Positions 14,397 to 22,826 of a stretch of DNA of 22,826 nt are shown here, piece after piece. The position numbers were made by a program, and so were the translations under genes. Numbering within the stretch: the stretch's first letter is position 1; each line of letters starts with the position of its first letter. Under the pieces are notes generated by a model. That model was not told where the DNA came from and did no database searches. It was given only the letters and a program-made list of their open reading frames with translations. Source of the DNA: Christensenellaceae bacterium (GTDB taxonomy: Bacteria > Bacillota > Clostridia > Christensenellales > Borkfalkiaceae); NCBI GenBank assembly GCA_948482865.1, contig CAOMHR010000006.1:1-22826 (forward strand). The letters run 5' to 3'.

Positions 14397-15347
14397 TTAA
14401 TCAACTACTATTTTATACCGTATATAATGCTTTTTTATTTGCCCCGCTTTTAAAACAGGCTTTTGATAATCTTGCAAATTTATTGCGTTGGGACAAAACT
14501 GCGGTTCCAAACAGAAACCTGCGTATTTATTGTATATACCGCTCTTGCCTTTAACTCCGTTAAGCTGTCCGCCCGAATAAAACTGCAAACACGGCATATC
14601 CGTGTACACGTCCATTTTTATACCGGTTACTTCGCTTTCCGCGTGCGCGGCGTGTGCGCCGCTTAAAATAAAGTTATGGTCGTAGCCGAGCGTTACGTTT
14701 AATTCTTCGCTGCCTATCTCTTCGCCTATTCTTTTCGGTTTAGTAAAATCGAACGGCGTGCCTTTAACGGCTTTCTTCTCGCCCGTCGGGATAAGTCCGC
14801 CGTCAACGGGCGTATAAAAATCTGCGTTAATCCGCAACAGATTATTTCTGCAATCGCCTTTCTGTTCGCCGTCTAAATTAAAGTATGTGTGATTGGTTGG
14901 GCACCACAAAGTATCCTTATCGCTAACCGCGCTATACTCTATTAAAAGCGAATTATCTTCTAACGTGAACTTAACGGTAAACCTTAAATTGCCCGGATAG
15001 TTTTCTTCACCGTCCGCGCTCACATATTCCATTGTTACGGAATTAGCTGTTTCTTCCGTCACAGTAAAAGGCTTTTTGTCAAACCCGTCGTTTCCGCCGT
15101 GCAGGTGATTTTCGCCGTTGTTTACGTTCAGCCGGTATTCTTTGCCGTTGAGCGTAAATCTGCCCTTTGCTATTCGGTTGGCAACCCTGCCTATCGTCGC
15201 GCCCGCATAGCAACCGCTTTTATTATAGTCTTCTACCGAATTAAAGCCGAAAACTATATCAATGCCGTTCACTTTTAAAGCGTTTATTCTTGCTCCCACG
15301 CTTTCGATCTCGGCTTCAATGTTTCCGTCTTTTATAGTTTTAATCAT
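14397..15347 (-). CDS. galM: Aldose 1-epimerase (galactose mutarotase)
   Basis: 316 residues, all-beta fold. It converts beta-D-galactose to the alpha form used by galactokinase. Family motifs seen: ATIGRVANRIA (Arg58), NNGENHLHGG (His81/His83), PTNHTYFNL (His153, acid) and GFCLEPQFCPNAIN (Glu281, base). Its ATG overlaps the galE stop by 4 bases (ATGA), so it is translationally coupled, and no separate ribosome site of strength is seen. It is the last Leloir gene of the operon. No signal peptide. Confidence 0.95.
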   Translation of the reverse strand: MIKTIKDGNIEAEIESVGARINALKVNGIDIVFGFNSVEDYNKSGCYAGATIGRVANRIAKGRFTLNGKEYRLNVNNGENHLHGGNDGFDKKPFTVTEETANSVTMEYVSADGEENYPGNLRFTVKFTLEDNSLLIEYSAVSDKDTLWCPTNHTYFNLDGEQKGDCRNNLLRINADFYTPVDGGLIPTGEKKAVKGTPFDFTKPKRIGEEIGSEELNVTLGYDHNFILSGAHAAHAESEVTGIKMDVYTDMPCLQFYSGGQLNGVKGKSGIYNKYAGFCLEPQFCPNAINLQDYQKPVLKAGQIKKHYIRYKIVVD

Positions 15348-16351
15348 TTATTGTACCCGCACGGATTTTCGCTGTGCCATTTCCAAGCGGAAGAAATTAT
15401 ATCGTCCATTGTCTTTTCGGGCTTCCAGCCGAGAATTTCTCTCGCCTTTTTATTTGACGCAGTAAGCACCGCAGGGTCGCCCGCTCTGCGCCCGCCGTAA
15501 ACGACTTTTATATCTTTGCCCGTTATCTTTTTCGCCGCGTCGATAACTTCCTTTACCGTCGTCCCCGTTTCCGTACCTAAATTGAATATTTCGCTTTTGC
15601 CGCCGTCTAAAAGATATTTAACCGCCGCAACGTGCGCTTTGGCAAGGTCATAAACGTGTATATAATCTCTCACGCAAGTGCCGTCGCGCGTGGGATAGTC
15701 CGTTCCGTAAACGCTTATATTCTCCCGCACGCCTGCCGCCGCCTGTAAAATTATAGGAATTAAATGAGTTTCGGGGTTGTGGTCTTCGCCTATTGTTCCG
15801 CTTGCGTGCGCGCCGCAAGCGTTGAAATACCGCAACGACACAAACCGAAGTCCGTGCGCGTTCGCCGTCCACTTGAACATCTTTTCCATAGACAGCTTTG
15901 TTTCTCCGTACGTATTGGTGGGGGTTGTTTCGTCCGTTTCGAGTATGGGAATGCTCTTCGGTTCGCCGTAGGTTGCCGCCGTGGACGAGAAGACTATTTT
16001 GTCCACCTTTTCTTCAACCATTGCTTCTAAAAGCTGTTTGGTGCCGTAAAGATTATTCTCGTAATATTTAAGCGGATTTACCATACTTTCGCCGACAAGC
16101 GAATATGCCGCAAAGTGAATTATAGCTTCTATTTTTTCGTCGCGCAAAACTTTGCGTACATTGTCTTTGTCGCGTATGTCAACCTTATGTAACGGAATAT
16201 CTTTACCCGTTATTTTTCTCAAACGTACAACGCTTTCTTCGCAAGACGTGGAAAGATTATCCAAAATCGCCACGTCATACCCGTCCGCACAAAGCTGTGC
16301 CACCGTATGCGAACCTATGTATCCCGCGCCGCCGGTTACTAAAATTTTCAT
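15344..16351 (-). CDS. galE: UDP-glucose 4-epimerase
   Basis: 335 residues; interconverts UDP-galactose and UDP-glucose with bound NAD. An N-terminal Rossmann motif TGGAGYIGSH (6-15), the FSSTAATYG block (121-129) and the short-chain dehydrogenase pair Tyr148/Lys152 in NTYGETKLSMEK are all present. The length is the family norm. AGGAG lies 7 bases before the ATG, inside the 9-bp gap and the end of galK. The stop overlaps the galM start. Confidence 0.97.
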   Translation of the reverse strand: MKILVTGGAGYIGSHTVAQLCADGYDVAILDNLSTSCEESVVRLRKITGKDIPLHKVDIRDKDNVRKVLRDEKIEAIIHFAAYSLVGESMVNPLKYYENNLYGTKQLLEAMVEEKVDKIVFSSTAATYGEPKSIPILETDETTPTNTYGETKLSMEKMFKWTANAHGLRFVSLRYFNACGAHASGTIGEDHNPETHLIPIILQAAAGVRENISVYGTDYPTRDGTCVRDYIHVYDLAKAHVAAVKYLLDGGKSEIFNLGTETGTTVKEVIDAAKKITGKDIKVVYGGRRAGDPAVLTASNKKAREILGWKPEKTMDDIISSAWKWHSENPCGYNK

Positions 16352-16360
16352 TTTCTGCTC

Positions 16361-17476
16361 CTATAATTTTGATATTACTATTCCGTCCGATATTTCCGTA
16401 TTATAAAATTCCGCTTTGTAGCCTGTCGCTTTAAGATAGTTGTTGTATGTAAATTCCTTGAACTCGTCTATGCTGTTTGATTTAACAAGCGAAATCGTAC
16501 AGCCGCCGAAGCCGCCGCCAATCAGTCTTGAACCTATACAACAGGACTGCGCCTGCGCCGCCGCAACCAACGCGTCAGGCTCTCTGCCCGTAACTTCGTA
16601 ATTATCCCGAAGCGACGCATGGGACTTGTTCAAAAGCCCGCCCAGCATTTCAATATTGCCTGCCTTTAACGCAAGGGTTGCAACTCTCACCCTTTCACTT
16701 TCGGTAACAATATGTTCGACGCGTTTCTTCAAAACGTTAGGTAAAACCGTGCCGTACGTCCTGAACTGGGAAAGACTTAAATCGGCAAGAAAATTTATCT
16801 CTATACGTTGTTGTAACATATCTAACGCTCTGTCCGTTTCTTCTCTGCGTTCGTTATACTTGCTTTCTATAAGACTGTGTGGCTTGTTGCAGTTGGTTAT
16901 TACCAATGAATAATCGCCCAACCTAAGCGGCAAATATTCGCATTGTAACGTGTTGCAGTCCAAAAGCATTACGCTTTCTTTTTTTCCGCAAGCGGAAGCG
17001 TACTGATCCATTATTCCGCAGTTCACGCCCGCGTATTCGCGTTCCGCCTGCTGCGCTTTTAACGCAATATCCGCTTTATTCAAAGGTTCGCCCGCAAGCG
17101 TTGCCAAAGCCGCTATCGTACTGACTTCTATCGCCGCCGAGCTTGAAAGCCCGCTGCCGAACGGAACGGTACAGTCTTGAAGCATATCGCAACCGACTAT
17201 CTTATGTCCCGCCCGCTGCCACATTAACGCCGCACCCGCCTGATAATTGCCGTACTTTAAGCCTTTATAACTGTCTAACTTATCTATATCCAGCGTCACT
17301 TTGTCAGGCAACGTAGTCCAACTTAAATTGATTTTATTCGTGCCGTTGGGTCTTATGTAAACAGTGTTTTTAAGCGAAAGCGCCGCTGGCATTACCTTGC
17401 CGCCACAGTAATCAATGTGTTCGCCTATAAGGTTTATCCTGCCCGCCGCGCTCACTTTGTATTCGTATTCTTTCAT
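16361..17476 (-). CDS. galK: Galactokinase
   Basis: 371 residues of the GHMP kinase family; phosphorylates alpha-D-galactose at C1. Motif 1 AAGRINLIGEHIDYCGG (10-26) has Ala in place of the more common Pro before GR. Motif 2 is VPFGSGLSSSAA (104-115), catalytic Asp157 is in GIMDQYAS, and motif 3 LIGGGFGGC is at 319-326. All active-site blocks are intact. The ATG overlaps the galT stop by 4 bases. The usual order of use is galM, galK, galT, galE, and the operon supplies all four. Confidence 0.96.
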   Translation of the reverse strand: MKEYEYKVSAAGRINLIGEHIDYCGGKVMPAALSLKNTVYIRPNGTNKINLSWTTLPDKVTLDIDKLDSYKGLKYGNYQAGAALMWQRAGHKIVGCDMLQDCTVPFGSGLSSSAAIEVSTIAALATLAGEPLNKADIALKAQQAEREYAGVNCGIMDQYASACGKKESVMLLDCNTLQCEYLPLRLGDYSLVITNCNKPHSLIESKYNERREETDRALDMLQQRIEINFLADLSLSQFRTYGTVLPNVLKKRVEHIVTESERVRVATLALKAGNIEMLGGLLNKSHASLRDNYEVTGREPDALVAAAQAQSCCIGSRLIGGGFGGCTISLVKSNSIDEFKEFTYNNYLKATGYKAEFYNTEISDGIVISKL

Positions 17477-18834
17477 ATTTCAAAACCTGCGACTTCAAGA
17501 AACCGCATTAAATTTTCTTCATTTTTAAACACCGCAGTGTTTTCCAATATGCGGTAGCAAATGCTTCCCAACTCTTCCTGCATTGCAGTATGTACGTCGC
17601 TGTATTTCCCGCTTTCGTATAACGCTTTCGTTTCGTTGTAAACCAGACTAAACTGCGAATATTCTTCGGGCAAAGGCTGATTTTCAACAATAAATTTTTC
17701 CACTGCCGAAAGTTCGTCTTCAAGTCTTCCCGGAAGTATAAACAGCCCCTGCGCTTCTATTAAACCTATGCTCTCTTTCTTTATCGAGTGGTATTCGGGG
17801 TGGGCGTGAAACACGCCGTCGGGATACTTTTCGCTTGTGATATTACTGCGGAGTATTACGTTCATTTCATAGCCGTGAACGGTTTTTATTACCGTAGGAC
17901 TGATTGCGTTATGCGCTCCGTTTTCATCTTCGGCTATTATACCGTATTCAGCGTTGTTATAACCTTCCCACGCTTCGCGCAGTCTGTCCGCAATATCGAT
18001 AATCTCATTGCGCTTATCGCTCTTTATCCGTATGACCGTCCCCGCCCAGTCCAGTATCCCAACATTGACATAGGGATATTTTCTGTCCTTTATCTTTGTC
18101 TTTATTTTCGCCCTGTGTAACGGCAATATTTCGCCGCCGCCCTGATAGTGGTCGTGGGCTAAAACGCTTCCGCCTATCCTTTCCAAAGGCGCGTTACAAC
18201 CTATGAAATAGTGCGGAAACTTATCCACGAAATCCAACAGGTTACAAAGGGTCTGCCTGTCTATCCGCATAGGTATATGCTCGCAGTTTACCGCTATGCC
18301 GTGTTCGTTAAAATACCCGTACGGCGAATACTGCCAGAACCACGGCTTGCCGCCGAGCGTTATGGAAACCGTGCGAAGATTACGCTTGTTCCTTGTGCCG
18401 AAACCTTCGTTCTCGCGGCAGATTACGCACTTTGCAAATCCGCCGTCCACGCTGTTGCCTGCCTTCGCTTTCTTCGGGTCGCGAAACTCCGGCTTGGTTT
18501 TGTTTATGGTTATAGTAAGTCCGTTTGCCGTATCAAAGCGCGGGTTCTTATCCAGCACGTCTTTTTTGACGTACTTGTTATTTACGCAATAATTGTATAA
18601 CCAACCGGTCGCCGCTTTACTTCCGCTTTCCCTGAAAATCTGAGCAAAACGTTCGTCTGTTTCGGACGGCAGAAGCGAAAGCTCGCCGTACACGGCGTCT
18701 TCCAATTCAGCGCCTTCCAAACCGCTTTCCATTATCTCTAAAACACGGTTGGCTTTATAATCTGCGTCGCGCGGTTTAAGCCCTAATTTTGCTTTTGCAT
18801 ATTCTGTTAAATTTGCTATATCTTTAAATCCCAT
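17473..18834 (-). CDS. galT: UDP-glucose-hexose-1-phosphate uridylyltransferase, class II (Firmicutes type)
   Basis: 453 residues. It exchanges UMP between UDP-glucose and galactose-1-phosphate. The active-site block reads ERIGGSVLAHDHYQGGGE with His227/His229, the HDH form of class II GalT rather than HPH of the E. coli class. The pair CVICRENEG (136-144) and the YGYFNEHGIAVNCEHIPM segment are also class II features. It is somewhat shorter than the roughly 490-500 residues common in Bacillus and Lactobacillus. It starts 2 bases after the rhaD stop with no clear ribosome site, so it probably depends on coupling with rhaD. This tight junction joins the rhamnose and galactose genes into one transcript. 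Confidence 0.95.
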   Translation of the reverse strand: MGFKDIANLTEYAKAKLGLKPRDADYKANRVLEIMESGLEGAELEDAVYGELSLLPSETDERFAQIFRESGSKAATGWLYNYCVNNKYVKKDVLDKNPRFDTANGLTITINKTKPEFRDPKKAKAGNSVDGGFAKCVICRENEGFGTRNKRNLRTVSITLGGKPWFWQYSPYGYFNEHGIAVNCEHIPMRIDRQTLCNLLDFVDKFPHYFIGCNAPLERIGGSVLAHDHYQGGGEILPLHRAKIKTKIKDRKYPYVNVGILDWAGTVIRIKSDKRNEIIDIADRLREAWEGYNNAEYGIIAEDENGAHNAISPTVIKTVHGYEMNVILRSNITSEKYPDGVFHAHPEYHSIKKESIGLIEAQGLFILPGRLEDELSAVEKFIVENQPLPEEYSQFSLVYNETKALYESGKYSDVHTAMQEELGSICYRILENTAVFKNEENLMRFLEVAGFEI

Positions 18835-18836
18835 AA

Positions 18837-19718
18837 TTATTTAATATTCAGAAAATCTTTACGGTAATCAAGACCGAAGAGTTCAACCAGTTTAACCATA
18901 TCTTCGTCCTTAATGGTGTTAATGCGCGGCAGGTGCGCGGTGAGCATATAAATCTGCGCCGCCTTTTCCACCGTTTCAATCAAACCGAAAGTTTCGTCCA
19001 TAGTTTTGCCCGCGCCGTAAATTCCGTGCATTGCCCAGATTACAAGGCGGAACTTCTCCATCTTCTTCGCAGTCGCTACGCCTATGCTGTTTGTTCCGCA
19101 AAGCATCCAGGGCAGTATACCCACGCCGTCGGGGAAGACCGCTATGCACTCCGTACACATCTCCCAAAGGGTGTGCGTAAACTTCTTTTCGTCCAGTTCG
19201 TGAACGTAGTTCATTGCAAGCGTGTGCGTAGGGTGGCTGTGCATTACCACACGGTTTTCAGGGTCTGCCGCAAGCCTTGCCATATGGCACATCAAATGCG
19301 CGGGCAGCTCGCTCGTGGTCCTGCCGCCGTCCTTATAGCCCCACAACAGCTCCACGCCGTTTTTGGCTATGCGGACAATGCCGAGATTGGTCTCGGGGTC
19401 GTCTTCCACGTTCTTGAAATACTTACCCGTGCCCGTTACAATGAATATCTTGCCTAAAAGCGGCGTTACGTCAAACTCCGCTTCGTTCACCCCCGCAAGC
19501 GGAATGGTGCGGATTACTTTCGATAAATCCAGATATTCGGCAACTTCCTTTTCATCTAACAGGTAGCTTATATTTCCGCCGTTTCTTTCGTCCCAGCCCA
19601 AGCGGTACATATTTGCCGTAGTTTTGCACATTTCCTTAACAAACGGCGCGCTTTTTATATCCTTTAAAGCGCGGGATAAATCTTTGCCCGCTTTTTTTAA
19701 ATCGTCCATAAAACCCAT
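18837..19718 (-). CDS. rhaD: Rhamnulose-1-phosphate aldolase
   Basis: 293 residues of the class II (zinc) aldolase/adducin family. It splits L-rhamnulose-1-phosphate into dihydroxyacetone phosphate and L-lactaldehyde. Visible residues: RNGGNISYLL near the N-terminus, Glu137 in TSELPAHLMCH, zinc ligands His160 and His162 in VMHSHPTHTLAMNY, and His231 in WAMHGIYGAGKT. The WDERNGGN and HSHPTH context fits RhaD rather than FucA. The ATG shares one base with the rhaA stop (TAATG), with GGGAGAG upstream. No lactaldehyde reductase or dehydrogenase is in the window, so that step must be elsewhere. Confidence 0.96.
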   Translation of the reverse strand: MGFMDDLKKAGKDLSRALKDIKSAPFVKEMCKTTANMYRLGWDERNGGNISYLLDEKEVAEYLDLSKVIRTIPLAGVNEAEFDVTPLLGKIFIVTGTGKYFKNVEDDPETNLGIVRIAKNGVELLWGYKDGGRTTSELPAHLMCHMARLAADPENRVVMHSHPTHTLAMNYVHELDEKKFTHTLWEMCTECIAVFPDGVGILPWMLCGTNSIGVATAKKMEKFRLVIWAMHGIYGAGKTMDETFGLIETVEKAAQIYMLTAHLPRINTIKDEDMVKLVELFGLDYRKDFLNIK

Positions 19719-20947
19719 TACACTCTCTCCCTTAATACCTTGTTTTCGTATTCTCTTATTTCGGTCAGATAATCTTCGGAAAGATTTTCTCTCTTTAAAT
19801 ACTCTTTCCAGACCGCGCCGAACGGCAGAGTTTTATACTCTTCCTGCTTTACCATAAGCGCTGTAAAGTCCGCTTTGTCCTGCAACTCTTTAAGCGCGCT
19901 ATGGTTCGTAAGCAAAGCGTATAAAAGAGCCTTTTGCATTGCGCGCTGTCCCGTTACCCACGCCGAAAGGCGATTAACGGAAGCGTCGAAATAGTCCAAG
20001 CCGATAAGCACTTTATCAGTCGCCTTGTTCCTTACTATTTCCTTTGCTATCTCTTTGAGTTCGTCTTCGAATAATACTACGTGGTCGCTGTCCCATCTTA
20101 CACCCCTTGTCACGTGTAAAGCAACTTTATCGTAGAATGCAAGCAATGCGGGAATTTTATCGGAAACGTATTCAAGCGGGTGATAGTGTCCGTTGTCCAA
20201 AAGGCAGCAGATATTATTTTTTGCCGCATAGTTCTGATAGAACTCGTTACTGCCCACCGTGTAGCTTTCCACTCCTATCCCGAACACTTTGCTCTCTACC
20301 GCCGCAACTACTTTGCTTCTGTCATAGCCGCAGGAAAGAACTTCGTCCAGACTGTCTTTAAGGCGCAGGCGGGGCGTTAATCTGTCCGCCGGCACGTCTT
20401 TAAATCCGTCAGGTATCCAGATGTTTACAAGGCACGGCGATTTGAACTCGTCCGCAAAATACTCCGCTATATGCAGACACGCTTTGCAGTGGTTTATCCA
20501 GAACTTACGGATGGCTTCGTCGGGACTTGAAAGCGTAAGTCCGTCTTTTATGTTTTTATGGCTGAACATAGTGGGGTTAAAGTCTATGCCGTCCGCCCCT
20601 ATTTCCTTTGCAAACTTAACCCATTCTGCAAAGTGCTTCGGCTCGTATTTATCGCGGTCAACAGTCGGGTTCACCGCGTAACTTGCGTGAAGGTTAAGCC
20701 GCTTTTTGCCGGGCATAAGCGAGAACGCTTTTTTTATATCTGCCTTTAACTCTTCAAAATTTCTTGCTCTGCCTATGTAGTTGCCCGTCGTCTGAATCCC
20801 GCCGCTCAATTGTCCGCCGCCGTCTAAACCTACAACGTCGTCCCCCTGCCAGCAATGAATTGAAAGGGGTATATCTTTAATTGCGGCTATCGCCGCTTCG
20901 GTATCCACGCCGCAGATTGCATACTCCTGTTTCGCGCTGTTATACAT
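19718..20947 (-). CDS. rhaA: L-rhamnose isomerase
   Basis: Converts L-rhamnose to L-rhamnulose using divalent metal. The N-terminus IPLSIHCWQGDDVVG and the block GGGIQTTGNY-like LSGGIQTTGNYIGRARN are hallmark RhaA sequences. Metal-site regions include LLDNGHYHPLE and GVRWDSDHVV. The frame is open to a GTG at 20956, but the ATG at 20945-20947 is preferred: GAGGTG lies 6 bases upstream, inside the last codons of rhaB, and the ATG comes one base after the rhaB stop. This gives 409 residues, near the family norm of about 420. Confidence 0.97.
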   Translation of the reverse strand: MYNSAKQEYAICGVDTEAAIAAIKDIPLSIHCWQGDDVVGLDGGGQLSGGIQTTGNYIGRARNFEELKADIKKAFSLMPGKKRLNLHASYAVNPTVDRDKYEPKHFAEWVKFAKEIGADGIDFNPTMFSHKNIKDGLTLSSPDEAIRKFWINHCKACLHIAEYFADEFKSPCLVNIWIPDGFKDVPADRLTPRLRLKDSLDEVLSCGYDRSKVVAAVESKVFGIGVESYTVGSNEFYQNYAAKNNICCLLDNGHYHPLEYVSDKIPALLAFYDKVALHVTRGVRWDSDHVVLFEDELKEIAKEIVRNKATDKVLIGLDYFDASVNRLSAWVTGQRAMQKALLYALLTNHSALKELQDKADFTALMVKQEEYKTLPFGAVWKEYLKRENLSEDYLTEIREYENKVLRERV

Positions 20948-20948
20948 T

Positions 20949-22253
20949 TTATTCACCTCTTAATATTTGCTGTTTTATATTGCCTATCGCGCTCGCTTCT
21001 ATAGGCAACGCCATGACTTTTACTTTACATATCTCTTCGGTCAGGCGGTTTAAAAATCCGTTTTTCGCACCCCCGCCCACTATATACAGTTTATCGGATT
21101 TTATGCCCGTATTGGCGCTCAATCCGTCAAGCGCAGTTTTATAACTATGCGCCAGACTTAAATACGCGCACCTGAAATAATCGCCTGCATTCCCAGGCTC
21201 TGATTTGAGCGCGTTACAAAACGCCGCTTTCATGCTCTCGGGCGAAAGAAACGCGCTGTCGTTTACGCCTGCATATTCGTTAAAATTACTCTCTTGGGCT
21301 TCTTTTACGATTTCCGGAAAAGGCTTATCGGGACAAAGTTCGTCGCGCAGACGGTTAACAACCCACATTCCCATTATGTTTTTCTGGTAACGGTAATAAC
21401 CTATCCCGCCTTCGTTGGAGTAGTTGGCTATGCGGCTTTTTTCGTCGGTTATAGCTTGGGGGACTTTTATGCCGAGCAGCGACCATGTGCCGCTCGATAT
21501 GTACGGGCAGTTTTCCGTCATAGGTATTCCTTCTACCGCGCTTGCAGTATCGTGGGTCGCGGGAAGAACTACTTCCGCGTTATAACCTATCTCTTCCGCT
21601 ATCTCTTTCTTTAATCTGCCCACAACCGTTTGCGGCGGGGAAAGTTCTTTAAACAGTTTACGGTTAAAGCCCAGCAAATCAAGAATTTCGCAGTCCCAAC
21701 AGTGCGTTTGCGCGTTCACCAATCCCGTACTCGTGGCGTTGGTGTACTCCTGTTTCTTTACGCCCGTTAAGAGAAAGTTGAGATAATCGGGAATCATTAA
21801 CATACTTTCCGCCCTTTCTGTCTTTCCGCTTAGTTTATCCGCATAGAGCTGGTAAACAGTATTGAACGGCTGAAACTGTATCCCAGTGCGTTCATATAAT
21901 TTTTTAAAGGAAATTATGCGGTGTACGTCATCTGCCGCCTGCTTTGTACGGCTGTCGCGGTAGGAGAAAACATCGCCTATTAACTTATTATCTTTATCCA
22001 AAAGAGCGTAGTCCACAGCCCAGGTGTCAACGCCTATGCTTACGGGTATACAGTCCTTTTCCTTCGCAACTTTAAGTCCGTTTATAATTTCTTTAAACAA
22101 CAATTCAACGTTCCAGACAAGCTTGCCTTCTTTACTTTCAACGCCGTTTTTAAAACGGTAAATCTCTTCGGTCTTTATGTCGCCGTTTTCAAGCCAGCCC
22201 GCTATATGTCTGCCGCTGCTCGCCCCGATATCTATCGCTAAATATTTTCTCAT
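20949..22253 (-). CDS. rhaB: L-rhamnulokinase (short C-terminus)
   Basis: 434 residues of the FGGY kinase family; phosphorylates L-rhamnulose at C1. The N-terminal nucleotide motif AIDIGASSGRHIAG, the VDTWAVDYALLD block, ATHDTASAVEGIP and the YISSGTWSLLG segment are all RhaB-like. The C-terminal nucleotide loop YIVGGGAKNGFLNRL is present. The protein stops right after EASAIGNIKQQILRGE, whereas RhaB proteins I recall continue some 30-50 residues with a conserved helical tail (usual length about 470-490). The lost tail is replaced by the ribosome site and start of rhaA, with no internal frameshift evident. It may be a natural short form. GGAGAG precedes the ATG by about 8 bases; 21 bp separate it from the SGNH gene. 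Confidence 0.93.
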   Translation of the reverse strand: MRKYLAIDIGASSGRHIAGWLENGDIKTEEIYRFKNGVESKEGKLVWNVELLFKEIINGLKVAKEKDCIPVSIGVDTWAVDYALLDKDNKLIGDVFSYRDSRTKQAADDVHRIISFKKLYERTGIQFQPFNTVYQLYADKLSGKTERAESMLMIPDYLNFLLTGVKKQEYTNATSTGLVNAQTHCWDCEILDLLGFNRKLFKELSPPQTVVGRLKKEIAEEIGYNAEVVLPATHDTASAVEGIPMTENCPYISSGTWSLLGIKVPQAITDEKSRIANYSNEGGIGYYRYQKNIMGMWVVNRLRDELCPDKPFPEIVKEAQESNFNEYAGVNDSAFLSPESMKAAFCNALKSEPGNAGDYFRCAYLSLAHSYKTALDGLSANTGIKSDKLYIVGGGAKNGFLNRLTEEICKVKVMALPIEASAIGNIKQQILRGE

Positions 22254-22274
22254 TTTAAAAACTCTCCGTTGTCA

Positions 22275-22826
22275 CTACAAAACGAAAGCACGATTTTGTT
22301 TCAACGCGCAATAAATTCTCTGGGCAATGGCGTCCATTCCCGCGTCGCCCGGGTGTGCGGCAACCCCCGCGTGCGCAAATTTGCCGACGGCTTTCATATT
22401 GTCGTCCCTGCCCAAATCGTGCAGTTTTACAAACATATAACCGTTTTCGCGGGCAAAATCCTTTATAAACCCGTCAAAGGGCGCATATTCCCAAAACAAA
22501 TCGGTAAGCAGTATTTTCGCGCCGTTCTCCGCAAAATATTTTACCATATTCTCATACTGCGGCTTAAATTCATTTAACCTTACGGTAAGATTTGCGTTTT
22601 CGCCCAGTCTTACGATTATTAAATCCGCGCAAAACCCGCGCGCTCCGTCATAACGCGTATTCAGCAAACCCGTATCGCCGCAGCGTTCCCATTCGCTTAA
22701 ATTCGCAACGCAGTACGAAACGGTTTTACCGTCATTTTCAAGCAAATTCACAAGGCGGTGAACGTAGTCGTTCTGCCTGGCGCTTGCCGCCATTCCCCAA
22801 TCGCCGGACCAGCCCAGATTTTCGGC
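22275..22826 (-). CDS. SGNH/GDSL-family hydrolase (partial, N-terminus beyond window)
   Basis: 183 residues are visible; the frame runs unbroken to the window edge as AENLGWSGDWG before the first internal Met. GWSGDWGMAASARQNDYVHRL resembles the segment that follows the Gly-Asn-Ser/Gly-Asp-Ser block I in a group of SGNH hydrolases I recall from Firmicutes, so the catalytic Ser should lie just outside. LIIVRLGENAN matches block III (GxN), and AAHPGDAGMDAIA carries the block V His. The usual Asp three residues before that His is replaced by Val, so the acid of the triad is uncertain. Such enzymes are often carbohydrate O-acetyl esterases. As the head of the rhamnose-galactose genes it could deacetylate rhamnogalacturonan oligosaccharides (inference). 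It ends 21 bp before rhaB. Confidence 0.8.
   Translation of the reverse strand, partial: AENLGWSGDWGMAASARQNDYVHRLVNLLENDGKTVSYCVANLSEWERCGDTGLLNTRYDGARGFCADLIIVRLGENANLTVRLNEFKPQYENMVKYFAENGAKILLTDLFWEYAPFDGFIKDFARENGYMFVKLHDLGRDDNMKAVGKFAHAGVAAHPGDAGMDAIAQRIYCALKQNRAFVL

Noticed and set aside
1..22826. Mobile elements, CRISPR arrays, tRNAs, rRNAs and riboswitches.
   Set aside because: No transposase or integrase, spaced repeats, tRNA-like cloverleaf or recognisable riboswitch core was seen; gaps between genes are all under about 260 bp and mostly explained by promoters and terminators.

Overview
The window looks like a carbohydrate-utilisation segment of a chromosome from a low-to-mid GC Gram-positive anaerobe, most likely an uncultured Clostridia-type gut bacterium. 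This is inferred from AGGAGG-type ribosome sites, lipobox signal peptides, a CUT1 sugar ABC transporter with a stand-alone MsmX-type ATPase, a class II (Firmicutes-type) GalT and a Bacillus-like NagB. All genes but one lie on the minus strand, packed into operons. I see no tRNA, rRNA, CRISPR array, insertion sequence or phage gene.

Layout by coordinate. (1) 1-5964, minus: a transport operon read GH2 glycosidase, two ABC permeases, a secreted glycosidase-like lipoprotein, then a solute-binding lipoprotein cut by the window edge. (2) 6215-7162, plus: a divergent one-component regulator with an ArsR-like winged helix and a large beta-rich C-terminal domain. A bidirectional terminator follows at 7168-7199. 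(3) 7211-11387, minus: MsmX-type ATPase, an unrecognised membrane protein, an internal terminator, glucosamine-6-phosphate deaminase (nagB) and a PIG-L family deacetylase. (4) 11519-13531, minus: a cytoplasmic GH3 glycosidase with its own promoter. (5) 13765-22826, minus: a long operon of SGNH hydrolase (cut by the edge), rhaB, rhaA, rhaD, galT, galK, galE, galM and then a beta-carbonic anhydrase, closed by a 19-bp hairpin.

How the genes may work together (inference): glycans are trimmed at the surface by the lipoprotein enzyme and de-esterified by the SGNH enzyme. Oligosaccharides are captured by the binding protein, imported by the two permeases powered by MsmX, and hydrolysed in the cytoplasm by GH2 and GH3. 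Galactose then enters the Leloir pathway, rhamnose goes to dihydroxyacetone phosphate and lactaldehyde, and amino sugar goes through PIG-L/NagB to fructose-6-phosphate. Rhamnose and galactose in one operon with an esterase-type hydrolase fits rhamnogalacturonan-I-like pectin or rhamnose-bearing polysaccharide. The amino-sugar branch suggests a second substrate class.

The most striking signal is regulatory. The promoters of the GH2 operon, the msmX operon and the GH3 gene share the same architecture without gaps over about 90 bp: a distal GGAAA box, 32 bp later a TGGAAGCG box, exactly 9 bp later a -35 hexamer, and 17 bp later a -10 hexamer. A near-identical copy of the distal box (15 of 16 bases against the msmX copy) lies upstream of the divergent regulator gene, which makes that regulator the prime candidate for an undescribed sugar regulon.
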